Shown here in pieces: positions 37,263 to 49,681 of a stretch of 64,000 nucleotides of DNA. The stretch spans positions 27,572,280 to 27,636,279 of the forward strand of contig CM072159.1 of assembly GCA_036850595.1 (NCBI GenBank), in the 5' to 3' direction. How positions within the stretch are numbered: the first letter of the stretch is position 1; each line of letters opens with the position of its first letter. This stretch comes from Rhyacichthys aspro. Lineage: Eukaryota; Chordata; Actinopteri; Gobiiformes; Rhyacichthyidae. The notes below the pieces were generated by a model. The model saw nothing but the letters and a program-made list of their open reading frames with translations. It searched no databases and was not told the origin of the DNA. The position numbers and the translations under genes are program-made.

Positions 37263-37828
37263 TACAGTGGTCCCTCGCTATAACGCGGTTCACCTTTCGC
37301 GGCCTCGCTGTTTCGCAGATTTTGTTTAGTGCAATTTTGCATGCTTTTTTACAGCGTATGAACGCGCATTGTGTTCTGCGTCCTGATTGGCTAAGGGACT
37401 GTAGACCATTGTCAATCAGTCTCCTCCGTGCCGTGTCTCCTGTAAAGTACAGAATGCATTCAGCCACATAAATGTTCGATCTAGCAGTGTGACTCTGAAG
37501 TGTTGTATGTTTGCAAGTTTTCTCCCGACAAAACCCACAATGTCGACGAAACGTTCTGCACCGACTAAGGCACCTGCGGTTGCACCCAAAAGACAGAGGA
37601 AGATGCTAAGGTTTGAACTTTGAGAGTGCTTAAACAAGAGAGAAATGTGAGAAAATGTTAATGTCTGTCTGAGAAAAGTGTATAAAGTGTGTGGTGAGGG
37701 GTTTTACAGCCTTAAAACATAGAGAATAATTATAAAAAATAAAGAATAAAGCTGACTACTTCGCGGATTTTGCCTATTGCAGGTTAATTTTGGAACGTAA
37801 CCCCCGCGATAAACGAGAGACCACTGTA
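37263..37828 (+). mobile_element. Tigger/pogo-like DNA transposon, internally deleted
   Basis: Element 37265-37826 (562 bp) flanked by TA on both sides (37263-37264, 37827-37828), the target duplication of Tc1/mariner/pogo elements. Terminal inverted repeats: CAGTGGTCCCTCGCTATAAC at the left; the right end reads CAGTGGTCTCTCGTTTATCG on the minus strand. Both carry the CAGTGGT start of Tigger elements. Inside, an ATG at 37540 opens a 27-residue peptide starting MSTKRSAPTKAP, like the N-terminus of Tigger transposases, and the frame stops at 37621. The DNA-binding and DDE domains are missing, so this copy is nonautonomous. Confidence 0.85.
37540..37623 (+). pseudogene. Remnant start of Tigger-type transposase
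   Basis: 27 codons, basic, with KRSAP and APKRQRKML as in the leader of pogo/Tigger transposases, followed at once by sequence of the element's 3' part. The breakpoint of the internal deletion must lie near 37605-37620. Confidence 0.6.
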
Positions 37829-39160
37829 TACATTTTTTGACTAAAGGTTACACAGGGAAGCTTTAAAGCAAACAGCGGTTCTTTTTTCTTTGAAGCTTAC
37901 AAAGTCCTTGACAAAGCAATTAAAAACATTTACATTTTTACTGACAAACAGAGAAATGAGGAGGTAGGTGGGCAAACAGACAACAATCTCTCTCTCAAGC
38001 TACAACCGTTTGACAAAGGCATTTCCACAACAACCCTTTTGAAGTAATCACCAAACAAATGCATTGCTGATATTTATTCAAGTTGACAAGAAATGAAGAC
38101 AGTCAAAGGAGGTGTCGCTTATTCGTGACCTTACGTTAGCCACGTTAGCCACTATAACCACTAACAATAAGATGTGGAACCATACACAGAGACACTACAT
38201 CCATCACCAGACTGTGGCTCTTATGAAGCAGCTGCAGTAGCACTCGTATGTTTGCAGGTTTTTTTCCCCTGAAATTCAATCATCTCTCAACTCTAATTAG
38301 CATCTTTTGTTTTATATAAATGGAAATTTCTGAGAAAAAATGTGTCAACTGTAGAGCTCACGAAGATCAGAAAACTGTAGGTGGTGTTTAAATAAGGTGA
38401 GAAATGTTTACAGCTCATTTGACGAGCAGCGGCGAGCAGAGGTGGGTTTGATCCATATGCACGGTGAATAATGCTGCCACACTGACCCTGTTACCTGCCT
38501 GCGCTCTACTCTGTGTCATCTTCAAAACGCAGCAGCCGTATCCGTGAATAAATAAAAGGAATTGAGACATACAGTAGCTTGTGTCTTTTGTATCAGATAT
38601 ATAGGGTAGAAGAAAGACAAACTGTGAACAATTTGGAAAATAAAGTGGAAGAGTTGCTGCAAAATGTGAATTTACAAAGTTATTTAAGCCTTTTGGTAAT
38701 GAGAACTTTTATCCAGAGATTTGAAGCCAACATCATTACAACTAAGCTAAATTTAATTGTATTTTTGCCCTATCTACATTGTTGTTATAGGCCAGAAGAT
38801 AAATTATTTCTTGGTTTGCTCTTTTAGAATTGTTTATGTTGTTTATTTATATCACTCCAATCACTAGGTACATTACACTTTTGCTTCTGTTTTAACTGGT
38901 AGCCAATCCTTACCCTGTACAACATGACACTGCAGTCCGTTGATTTATTGTTTCCTCAGAAAGTCTGGTGTATTTGGGAAAGTGTGAATGTGCAACTCTC
39001 TCTGAACATTGACGGATAGAATTAAGTTCAAAGTTTGGCTGTAAGTGAGCCCTGGTGTGGTGTGTGTGTGAGAAGGAAAACTGACCAAACAATTAACCAG
39101 GAAGTGAACCAAAGTGCTATTTGCTGATGACATTAAACACAAAATAGACAAAGTAAATGA
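37829..39160. other. Noncoding; no gene recognised
   Basis: AT-rich. An 82-codon ORF at 38579 lacks family features. Confidence 0.45.
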
Positions 39161-39161
39161 G

Positions 39162-39211
39162 GAAAAATGACAGGCTTGTGGCAACTCTTTGCCACAAGCC
39201 TGTCATTTTTC
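39162..39211. repeat. Perfect 23-bp inverted repeat with 4-nt loop
   Basis: Left arm 39162-39184 (GAAAAATGACAGGCTTGTGG then CAA), loop CTCT (39185-39188), right arm 39189-39211, exactly complementary. Flanks stop pairing after one G-T. No element termini found around it. Confidence 0.95.
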
Positions 39212-41035
39212 TGTCAGATCGGCTGTTATTGAAATAAGTTAAACTTGTTGTATATGTTGAGCTTATGTGCACCAAAAAACAAAAACAATGAAGATGTGAT
39301 ACTAATTAGAGGAAACAACTGATATTGTCATGATAAAAAAGTGATCATGCAGCTCCTTCTCCTTCCTTCATGTTGTCTCTCTCCTGTTACTGCCTTAGTC
39401 ACAAGGCTTACTTCATTTGACAGACCAAGTCGGATATTTAGGTGTGAAACTGACCTGAAAATATAAAACCAAATGACCTAAATGACACTACTGCCTCCAC
39501 AAAATCAATAGACCTTTCAGTAGAAACACAAAACCCTCAAAGCTAGACACTGCTAAATAAATACACTCTTATTTACTGTCAGTGGTCGATTCTTAGCCAC
39601 AGAAGGTCAGAGGTCAAGCCTAAACAGCCGCCGTGAACTGGTCCAGAGCTGTCCTGTCCTGTTCAGAGTGACCCCAGCTCCAGACAGTGACTGGCCTGAA
39701 TGGGTTTGTACAGGAGGTGAGTTCAGGCCCTGTCAGCCCACTCCAGAGTCAGGAAAACTCAAATGAGGTCTGCCAGTTCGCTCAGAGCCCACCGTGACCC
39801 ACTTTACTCCGTCCTGATTTTGGATTTGATAGGTGTGTGCTGTGACGGCCCAGAGCCTTGTCTGTACCTCTGGCTGCACATGTCCTTGTTTTCTCACGTC
39901 TTTTACATAGAGCAGCAACAGTTTAGTGTTGCATCAGTCTGCAGCAATTTTAATAAAGAATCGCTTTCTCTGATTTGTGACCAAGAATTTGTTCTTTAAA
40001 ATTAAAAATATAAACAACAAAAATACTGGCTGAAATAAAGATGCACAGATTCACAATTGTATTTGAAGCCATCATTTGTGTTTGTAACCATTACATAACA
40101 TTAGATAATGACTTTTTTCTCAAAAGTTAAATGTAATCTTCCCTTTTTTTCTGTGATATATGCAAAGTGCATAGATCCCTGTATGTTTTAAAACAGAAAT
40201 GCACATTGAAAAAATTCGTATCACTTTCAGCCACTAGATGGAGTTGTGAGCTATAGTTGTGTTCATTGTTTGTCACAAAGTGTGGTATGCTACAGGTGAG
40301 CTCAGTTTGGTTCAGGTGCTTCCTGAAAAGGCTTGTATTTTTACTGAACTGTGTCTGTGAACCATATTATGTCATAAACAAACTTTATACATAGATATCA
40401 GTTAAACTGCTGCAATAAACAATAAAAGAAGACGATGCCTGGTTTATTCCCAGGTTTTTAACATTAAAAGTTACTCCTTGGCTAACTAAATTTTAATGCA
40501 ATGAAGACAGCTAAAGTTTTTCATCTACAAACCAACAGCTGCACAACCTCTGTTTAAATACAGAAACAGCAAAACATTAATCCTTGAATTAACAATCTGT
40601 CACGCGAACAAGACACGTTTAGTTTTGTGTTTTTCTTTGTTTTGCTTGAGTAAGGATTCTCTGTCGTCCAATCAACAAACCCCCGTCTTTAGGAAAGTGG
40701 AATAAGCCAAAAGGGCAAAGGGTTCTCAAACTAGAATGGCACAGTTTTTTTTTGGAGACACGTCCTCCACCTTTTGACAGTGTAAACTTACCCGTCCTGC
40801 CCCGACCTGTCCCGAGCAGCTCCAGTTTAAATGAAGCTGCAGTGAGACACTCTGAGACACTGTGGCTTTTTGTGATGTTTGTGAAAATAACATGAGCTCA
40901 TAAAGCTTTTACTTTATATACTGTATCTCTATTTCTCACAAAATATTGCTTTTTGTTTTAATGCTCTCAGTATAGCCCCTACAAATGGAATCTAATCACT
41001 GCTTCTGGAAAAGCCTAATCTAAAATCTGATCTGA
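39212..41035. other. Noncoding; no gene recognised
   Basis: AT-rich sequence; short ORFs only. 39590-39700 may hold a very old SINE piece. Confidence 0.45.
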
Positions 41036-41560
41036 ATGATGAGTCATCGTGTGTAAAAAATGAAAAGTAGTGTTACATCAGATGAGGATTTAAGCATAGC
41101 ACGTAACCTCTTAGTGAGTCGACAAATCTCATTCCTAAAAATCCTCTTACATGCCTTTTCAATGGCTGCTGAAAAAGAGGCTTATACATTAACTCGTCGG
41201 TGCTTTTAGCCGTCGTTAGGCACTTTATACGATCGTAAAGTGTCTCCTAAAAGACAGAAAACAAACGAGGAGCCTTTTTAAAATAGCTTCCTGTTTTCAG
41301 AGGTGACGGTGTTGAATGGAGGCATCGTGTAGATCCCACTGGGGCTAATTTAAGTGTCGCTCGTCGTTCGCTGTGACAAGGGGCTGCTCAGGGGTCAGCG
41401 CTGGGACATTTGGGAAGGTGTCACAGTCGACAGTCATGCTTCCATTCCAGGCGACCCTTAGTGTCTGCTGTCACTGTAATGAGTCGTAATGAAGGACATT
41501 AGCAGTAGCAGAATGTTATGCTATTTAAGAAAGTGGATAAAATATTCCTGGTGTAGAAAC
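41036..41560. promoter_or_regulatory. Possible conserved noncoding cluster
   Basis: Non-repetitive sequence with retained CpGs (ACTCGTCGGTGC, GCCGTCGTTAGGC, ACGATCGTAAAG, GTCGCTCGTCGTTCGC, GTCACAGTCGACAGTC) in an AT-rich, CpG-poor setting, and no ORF. It lies 4.5 kb beyond amigo2. Regulatory role is a guess. Confidence 0.3.
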
Positions 41561-41684
41561 TGTTATAATTAAAGCCTCACCTCTCTCTATAAAATCGAAG
41601 GGTTGTACGCAAAGTTACTTATTTTTTGACAAGTTTTAGTGCTTTTGATGTTTTTTTGGTTATAATTTGCTGCAGATTTCCACA

Positions 41685-41800
41685 CTTTAACACCCTCCTT
41701 TCTTCAGCCTGTGAGCACCTACGGTAGCCCTGCAGGGCCACACTACTATCTATGAACAAAGACAGTGGAAATAGGTCGGATGACAAGATTACTTAACAAA
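41685..41800. repeat. Same dispersed family, partial copy
   Basis: ACACTTTAACACCCTCC, CTGTGAGCACCTACGGTAGC, CCTGCAGGGCCACAC, GACAGTGGAAATAGG. Orientation as at 15.96 kb. Confidence 0.6.
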
Positions 41801-42693
41801 TTGACAAAACAAATCGAATTATTTTCATCTGACAGGAGTCTGTGCAGTGTTTACTGATCGTGGCCAATGTCTGTAGCCTATTACATTTATTATTAGATTA
41901 ATATGTAGTCAGTGGTGACCTGTTATTGTTGATATAGCCCTTTTCACACATGCACTGTCTTCTCACTTTATTACAACATTTTCAAGAGGACATGAATGCG
42001 TGAACACCTGGGAGACACAAAGGATAAAGGAAAGGTGAGTAAAATCACAAAATCATCAAGATACATTTCACTAAAACACCTTAAAACACCTCAAATACAC
42101 TTAACGCAATTCAAAAACACTTAAAACAATTGCTAAAATATATTGCGCACATTATTACAGGTTTCCAATTGAGTTAGTAATAACAGCGAGAAATGAATGT
42201 GCTGCTGTGCTGACAGGAACTAAAAGAGCGGTATGTGCAGTTAGTAGCAGTGTTAAAGTGCAGTGTTTTATGAAAATACAATGGATTTTAAAGTGCTGGA
42301 GTGAAATGTGAAAGTGCGAGGGGCTATATTCTTGTTACAACACCGCAGACGCACTGAGCTGATCTGGAAACGCACGCTGACAACACGGGAAGCTGAAGCC
42401 TCGTACTCTGCGCGGCTTTTTGTACTTTATAGTCCGCTGTAGAATGATTTGATCAGTCGATTCATTGATGAGACCTAAGAACTGAATTTCCCCTTGAGGA
42501 GTTATTTTGAATTTTAAAGTTGAATTTAGTATCGATATTAGCAAATTAAGTCTGGAGGCAACCCTCTGGACATTAAAAGGGCTTATGAATTGAACAGGAG
42601 CGACATTATATGGGCTATTTAGTTACAGAATAATAGGCCATGCAAACCTTAAAGACAGTGTAAAGGTGTGAGGTAGTTTTAGAGACATTTTGT

Positions 42694-42713
42694 AAAAAAA
42701 AAAAAAAAAAAAA
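42694..42713. repeat. Poly(A) run
   Basis: About 20 A residues, possibly the tail of an old retroposed sequence that is no longer recognisable. Confidence 0.6.
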
Positions 42714-43124
42714 TAGACTTTCTGTCAATTAACAATATGACATTGGATGTTAGTCTATTCTACCTATTCTAATGCCACATAATGAACAAGAATAAGGTAA
42801 AAGAGCCTCATTAATAAAATCAATTAACAGTGGGAATAATTATTTTAGATGATCTCATTGTGTTGAAAGTTTTTATATTAATGTTGCTATTTCAGCTACA
42901 CACATCCATTACACTCATGCAGCATTTGAATTATGGATAGTCAGGAAATGACTGCATTTATATTGGGCGCACAGGAGATGAAACGGCTCTATTTGGACCT
43001 CAGACCTTCAGGGAGTTAAAGGGCATATAGTTCTTTTTTTAAAACACACATTACTTGAGTGTTGAGTCAGTAACATGTCAGACACAGTTTCTCAAATCAA
43101 TCAACTGCTTTCAAACGTTTGTGG

Positions 43125-43240
43125 AGCAGATCCTTCAGCAGTGCTCAGTTTGTCTCTGGGCAAAGCTAAAGACAGGAACAGGAAGTAATGGCTCCTTCTG
43201 TTGGGTTTTATGGAGCTGTTAAAGTCTATTTTTCCAAGTT
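43125..43240. repeat. Same dispersed family, partial forward copy
   Basis: CAGCAGTGCTCAGTTTGTCT, CTGGGCAAAGC, ACAGGAACAGGAAGTAATGG and GGGTTTTATGGAGCTG. AAAGGAGCATTGTGTAG at 43457-43473 may be the tip of the next unit. Confidence 0.55.
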
Positions 43241-43867
43241 GGACAAATCAAATCTTTAGGCAGTTACACATTAACAAAAGCATCATTTTAACAGATGTGT
43301 AATATTTAGTTAAACTGTGGATTACAACATTTTATAGAGTGCTTCTTCTAGTACGGTTTGAAATCATTGTAGCAGCAGGATGAAAAAAGCTGTAGAAATT
43401 AAAATCTAAAATTTACAGGCAAAGTTACTTATTTTAGAAAATTGAAAGTGCTTTTAAAGGAGCATTGTGTAGTTTTTGGTAACTTAGGCAATTCCACATC
43501 CTTTCTACAGCCAATTTATTTTTATTTAATTCAGTTACCACCACCACTGGGCCGCACCCTCACATAAGTGGAAAAGTCCTATTGGTGGACTACATCTTTA
43601 AATTAAAAAACTAAGACAAAGGCGTCTGTTTGCTTCCTGATGAAGGCTTAAGGCTGAAACTCATTGGAGGGAATTGTTTGTAGGTGTCCATAGTGGCCTA
43701 ATCCTAGACAATAAAGGCATTTTAACTTTAACAGAGAGGGCCTTGGATCTTTTGGTTGTTTTCTTAATAGTCCCTACCCAAAAAGCACCTCTTTTTATAA
43801 CTTTTTATCACTGTTAGGAGGTCCTGGAAGTGCCCTGGAAACCTATGCTTTTCCTTCAGTGTTGAAA

Positions 43868-43950
43868 AACCATGCAGACCAACAGCCAATGGGAGCGTCC
43901 CTTATTCGGCTCCTGCTTCTTTGCGAGCATGTGATTGGCCAAAGATCATA
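43868..43950. repeat. Dispersed repeat, second copy
   Basis: GACCAACAGCCAATGGGAG, CGTCCCTTATTC, GTGATTGGCCAAAGATC: matches 30055-30165. Confidence 0.55.
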
Positions 43951-44339
43951 TCACGTATTCATCTGTCTTTTGAATCCTACAAAATATGGGATTTGAACGG
44001 TACATAACAAACCTACTGGCTTATTTTCTTTTAGCTTAGCCATTAGCCGTTTGAATCTTTGTTGTCCACACAGAAGTCTTTATACAGCTCTGTAATATTC
44101 CCTTTAAATCTGGGGTCTCTATAATGTGCTTCTCCTCCAGCAGGACTAACACTTACACTTTCTGTAGAGTTTGTTTATTTTTTCAAGACAGAACTTTGCA
44201 AAGAGTGTTATTTTGATGTGACTTTTAAAAACAAATGTTGACTGGTGATTTCTATTAAATGAGTAAATAATCTATTTTAACAGTTTTGAAAGTCAATTGT
44301 GAGTGCGTTTTCAGTACTTGAGCTTAATTTTGCACAGTA

Positions 44340-44780
44340 ATTAGAAATGGAAGTGAAGGTCAGAGACTGAGGCGTGAGATAATTTGTAATCACACACTAA
44401 TAATAGCAGCATAATGAAGTATTATTGAACTCCACGAAGAGCTGAGAGACAGTCTACAAGGACAAAAGTCATTTCTCTTCACACCACCTCAGGCTCTGTG
44501 CGGTTATTAGCGTCGCGGTGCATTCCTACACGCCTATACTTAGACCCGGAGCATCAGCTTATGTTTATGGCAATATTTGCAAAGTGCCACACGGTGTCAA
44601 CTTCAAACGTCTGAGTTGACACGCTGCGAAGGCCAGCTGTAGACATAAATATGTAAAGGGTTTCTGATGCAAATGAAGGAAACATAAAAGGCAAAGACAC
44701 AAAGACACAAAGACAAGCTGACTGTGTGAGGAGTCGGTGCTGGAGCCCGTTACTCAACAGGCTGCACACTGTCTACTGTA
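44340..44780. promoter_or_regulatory. Possible conserved noncoding block
   Basis: AGCATAATGAAGTATTATTG, GTGCGGTTATTAGCGTCGCG and CACGGTGTCAACTTCAAACG: unique-looking sequence with CpGs retained. Overlapping minus-strand ORF has no features. Confidence 0.25.
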
Positions 44781-46199
44781 TTCAATCTGACATGCCGTCC
44801 AAGTTATATGTGTTTGCCTTGAGCACAAAAAGACCTTGCTTTAGTTTTCACAACAAAGAACAGAAAGCAGATATTGTTTTTGTAGTTATGGGAACTTCAA
44901 GATCAAGAAATATTGTGAAGTGAAATCAAGAGACAAGACCAAGACCAGTGCATGAAACATTGGAAGAGATTCCTGGAAACAGCTGTAAAATCTAAACACT
45001 ACAGTCAGTTTTAGACAATGTGCAGCTGATGAAGGGTTCTTGGTCTCATCGTGATCTGGGGTCTGACTTAGCTTTGATTCATAAGAGCCAGTATCATTAT
45101 GAGGTATCTTCAGTGTAAAGAACAATAAGGAAGTGATGGTCTGGCCACACAGAGCTCTGATCTTAACATCATGGAGTCCTTCCTGCTCAGTTCATTCTCA
45201 TTCTCAAAACTGACAGTGGACCAGTAAGAACTGCTGTTTGGAAGAAAATTTAAATAAATACCATTTGCCCAAATTTTTTTCATCTGTTACTTTGCGTTTT
45301 AGATAAAAGACAGATAAAAAACAAAACATTACATTACATTTTACATTATCTTTTCAAAATCATTTTTCTGCATTTCTTCAACCTGCCCAAAACAGGAAAC
45401 CTTGTTGCCCAAAGGAAGGTGAAGGTATTGGACTATTTCAAAGCTGATTTTGTATAGTTCTTTGTATGTCCATATACTCTTGTTGAAAACAGCAGATAAC
45501 ATGCAAATACATTTTTTTTCTTCAATGCTCTACAAGTTTGATCTACTGTGTATAACATATTGGTCAAATATCCAGAATTTTCATTAAAAATAAAATCATC
45601 TGTTCTCTGTCTGTTTTTGACTTGTTCAGGACTTTAACAGTGAATTCTAGCACAACCTTGAGGCCGGTTAAAAAGAACAAAATACTGTCAGTCTAAACAA
45701 GTTAATTTATTAGTTAACCTGAGTTTTTTAGGAAAACCTTTCTTCTCTGGCTGTATGGGTTAAAACAGCAAAGGAACAATGAACATGCCGATAGCAACAT
45801 GAAGCAACAGACACTTGCTCTGTTTTCTGTTTGTCTGAAGTACTTTTTAGCAGAGTTAGTTCTCAGTGTAATCTACCGTTTACCTCTGTCCCTTTTTCGT
45901 GACATGGTGTTAGCGCTAAATGCTGTCATGGCCTCATCTGCCACACCTGTCTCCACACCTGCAGCCTATTGCAATTACCCCACAATCCACCTCTCCTCTG
46001 CCAGATTGTTCAGTGTTTCTACATATAAACATCCAGCCAACTCCTGCAGATCTGTTTTTCTCTGGCACCAGAACTTCAGATCATTACTGCTTTCCTCACA
46101 GAGAGAGGACGCTGGCGCTGGTTGTTCGCCGCTTCTCCACTGTGTGTGTGCGCTTGATACTCCTCTCTTAAGCCTATTGTGCTTTTGGACTTGGTATTA
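44781..46199. other. Noncoding sequence before the LINE
   Basis: AT-rich to 45900. 45925-46190 is C-rich (CCACACCTGTCTCCACACC, CCACAATCCACCTCTCC) and may be LINE leader or an older element into which the LINE jumped. The 150-codon ORF at 45799-46251 crosses this boundary and has no features. Confidence 0.4.
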
Positions 46200-46550
46200 C
46201 CTGCTGTGGTTGTACGTTGGCTCGGTCGGTTTTCCACTGGTTGTAATTTAATTTCTCCGCGAGGACTGCAGCCCTCATGGTTTGCCGTCAGCGCGCTAGT
46301 CACTACACCGTGGTTTGTCAGGCGCTATGCTGTGGCTACCATACCCATTTAATCAACAACTTGTATGAGTTTTGTTTTTGTTTTTTTTTTGTTTGTTTTT
46401 TTCATACTCCGCTGGATCAAGGTCCGGCTTCTGGGTTGTTTAACTCTCGTCTTGCTGTGGATATTTTTGCCGTGCACTGCAACTGCCCACTTCTGTGCGC
46501 ATAGCTTGCGGCTAGCTGTTAGCATCACAACTACAGTTGCACCCGGCACA

Positions 46551-48332
46551 ATGCTCCGATACTCCGCAGCGCAGCTCCTTGCTCTCAAAAACCGGTCTGT
46601 TCCTCTGGATATTTCTGCCATCAGAGAGCTGGGACTTCTCCGACGTCCTCGCTATATCCACAGAGGGTCTCGTCGCGGATTTGTTCTCACCAGGAACGGG
46701 AGCTCCATACCATCACTCTGGTCTCCGGCACGCACCGTCGCACACTGGTCACGTCATCAGAGTGCAGCCACGACTGGTCCTGATGTGCGCGGGCGTCAAT
46801 GGAGGAGGCGGGGCGGAACACCTGCTGGAGTAGACCTCAGCCTTCTCCGGCCCGTTCCAAAACACACCAATCCTCCGTTTATCAAACTGGATCTACTTAA
46901 CACTCAGTCACTTACAAATAAAGCAAGCCTGATCCATAACCACATTTTGGACACTGGGATTGACCTCATGTGCCTCACGGAGACCTGGCACAGGCCCGAG
47001 GAATTCCTGGTGCTAAATGAAGCCTGCCCTTCTGGTTATAATTACCTGGAGAAGGCACGCATGACAGGACGGGGCGGAGGTTTGGCGGTTATACACCGCT
47101 CCGACCTTCAGCTGGTCCCCGTCCCTCTGCCAATCACACCTACATTTGAGTGCTTGGCATTTAAATGTAAACACCCTTTCCTCATAACAATACTTCTTAT
47201 CTACCGACCACCAAAACCACACCCTAACTTTATCGCAGAAATAAATGAATTTCTTCTCTCTATCTGCTCAACATCCACAAATGTCATCATCCTTGGAGAT
47301 TTTAATATCCATGTGGACTCTCCCTCCTGCTCTCTGGGAGCAGACTTTCTACAGGTACTGGACTGCTTAAGTCTAAAACAACATGTTGGGGTTCCCACTC
47401 ACAATAAAGGACATACTCTGGACCTGGTTATCACGAACTCCATCCCCATACACGATCTCCACGTATATGACCTGGGAATCTCAGACCACCAGGCCATTAC
47501 TATGACACTACCCCTTTCATCTCCTCTCACCAAGCCACAACGACTCATCACCTTCAGAAACATCAAGAACATTGAGTCTTCCTCCCTTAGCCTGGACCTA
47601 CAACATCTTTCCCCACCCCCACAGTCAACAGTCAACGACCTCATGGACTTCTACAACAGCAGCCTGAGCTCCATCCTGGATCTTCATGCCCCACTCAAAA
47701 CCCGGACTGTGTCGTTCATTCGTTCAGCCCCTTGGTTTACTCCAGAGCTAAGGGAGATGAAAAGAGCTGGGAGGGCCCTGGAACGGGCCTATATAAAATC
47801 AGGACTGACGGTGCATAAACTGGCCTACCGGGAACATCAACACACATATTCTAAAGCACTGTCAAAAGCCAGATCAGACCACTTCTCTAACCATATTAAC
47901 AATAACCCTGGTAATTCAAAAAAACTGTTTTCAACCATTAACTATCTCCTCAAACCACAGACACTCACACAAACCAACAACACAGTAGAACACTGCAATA
48001 GGTTCATGGACTTCTTTTCGACAAAAATAGACCACATTCATTCCTCTCTCTCCAATAATCCCATTTCAACACATGACTACCCCACCTCAGGCACCACACA
48101 TCACCTATCCCACTTCACTCCCACAACGCAGCAGGAGGTCGAGAGCATCATCCAGAAATCCAAACCTTCCTCATGCATCCTGGATCCGCTCCCCTCCTCC
48201 CTGCTCAAAGCCCATAAACAGTCAATTAGTTCATTAATCACTAAAATCATCAACCTCTCTCTCCAAACCGGTCATGTTCCACCTTCCTTAAAAACAGCTA
48301 TCATCAGACCCCACCTCAAAAACCTACCCTAG
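46551..48332 (+). pseudogene. LINE ORF, N-terminal and AP-endonuclease part, ends at frameshift
   Basis: 593 codons from the ATG at 46551. I prefer this start because the in-frame ATG at 46365 adds a low-complexity FVFVFFLFVFF leader. The region 1-100 is basic with no zinc finger. The AP-endonuclease domain runs from about 110 to 320: LLNTQS (N117), CLTETW (E145), GRGGGLAVI, IYRPP, LGDFNIH (D250, N252), GHTLDLVI and ISDH (D312, H313), all catalytic positions present. It then runs to the first RT box (TAIIRP) and stops at TAG. The frame is lost at a run of five A (48318-48322), apparently one base short. A splice or programmed shift is unlikely in this family. Confidence 0.85.
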
Positions 48333-49681
48333 ACCCAGAACCCCTATCAAATTACCGGCCCATCTCTCACCTCCCCTACATCTCCAAAATTCTTGAAAAG
48401 ATAGTTTCCGCCCAACTACATAACCACCTCAAATCCTGCTGCCTTTATGATCAATTCCAATCTGGTTTCCGCCCCTCCCACAGCACTGAGACAGCCCTCA
48501 TCAGAGTCACGAGCGACCTGCTGATGGCTTCTGACTCTGGCTCCCCATCCCTACTCATCCTTCTCGACCTCTCTGCTGCGTTTGACACCATTGATCACAA
48601 CATCCTCCTCCATCGCCTCCAACACTACACAGGACTCTCCGGCACTGCCCTTCACTGGTTCCACTCCTACCTCACGGGAAGGACCGAGTCTGTAGCCCTG
48701 GGGGACGCTAAATCTCAACCCCACACAGTCACCTGTGGGGTCCCTCAGGGCTCAGTGCTCGGTCCAACCCTCTTCACCATATATCTGCTTCCCCTTGGTC
48801 GTGTCATCAGCAGGTATGGAATCCAGTACCATTGCTATGCTGATGACACCCAACTCTACATCAAGGTCACTCCCTCTTGCACTCCCTCTGCCACTGCCAC
48901 CCGCCTTACCTCCTGCCTGGAGGAGACAAAGGCATGGATGAGTCAAAACTTCCTGCAGCTAAATAGCTCCAAAACCGAAGCTATTTTGATTGGTACCCCA
49001 CACCAGCTCCAGACCTCTCCCATCTCCTCTGTTTCATTCTCCGGTCACAACATTCCCCTCTCTCCCTCAGTCTCTAACCTGGGGGTAAAATTCGACCCCC
49101 AGCTTACCTTCAAAAATCATATAAACCACATTTGCAAAACTTCCTTTTCTCACCTCCGTAACATTGCCAAACTTCGCCCATCCCTCTCCGTTTCTGCTGC
49201 AGAGAAGCTCGTCCATGCCTTTGTCTCCTCCAGGCTGGACTACTGCAACGCACTCCTCATCGGGATTCCTGGCAGGAGCATCCAAAAGCTCCAGTACATT
49301 CAGAACAGCGCTGCCAGGATCCTGATGAGGGTGCGGAAATACGACCACATCACCCCTATCCTCCGTACACTTCACTGGCTCCCCATACACCTCCGTATAG
49401 AATACAAGGTCCTCCTTCACACCCATCACTGTCTGCACGGTGACGCCCCCACCTACCTCACAGAACTCCTCACTCCTCACACCAGCACCAGAACCCGGTC
49501 AGGCCACATGCACCGTCTGCTCCCTCCCAGGACAAGGCTCAAAACCATGGGTGATAGGGCCTTTGAGTCTGCAGCTCCTCGTCTGTGGAATGCCCTCCCA
49601 GACCACCTTAGGGCCCCACAGACTGAAATAGCTTTTAAAAAAGAACTAAAGACATTTCTGTTTAAAAAAGCCTACTCTTAG
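48323..49681 (+). pseudogene. LINE ORF, reverse-transcriptase part, frame-shifted continuation
   Basis: Open in the +1-shifted frame from 48323 with no further stop; the first ATG in this frame is only at 48524. RT motifs in order: NYRPIS, FQSGFRPSHSTETAL, LLDLSAAFDTIDH (catalytic D), GVPQGSVLGPTLF, CYADDTQLYI (YADD catalytic box), then the thumb and a C-terminal GDRAFESAAPRLWNALP tail typical of L2/CR1 elements. It ends KAYS-stop. All catalytic residues are intact, so only the upstream shift prevents one continuous ORF. Confidence 0.87.

Noticed and set aside
39162..39211. Calling the hairpin a miRNA gene
   Set aside because: Loop of 4 nt and perfect pairing over only 23 bp do not fit a normal pre-miRNA; kept as an unexplained palindrome.
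45799..46251. 150-codon ORF before the LINE
   Set aside because: Crosses from AT-rich flank into the C-rich leader; no LINE ORF1 features such as zinc knuckles or coiled coil.
49067..49480. 137-codon minus-strand ORF
   Set aside because: Antisense shadow of the LINE reverse-transcriptase region.
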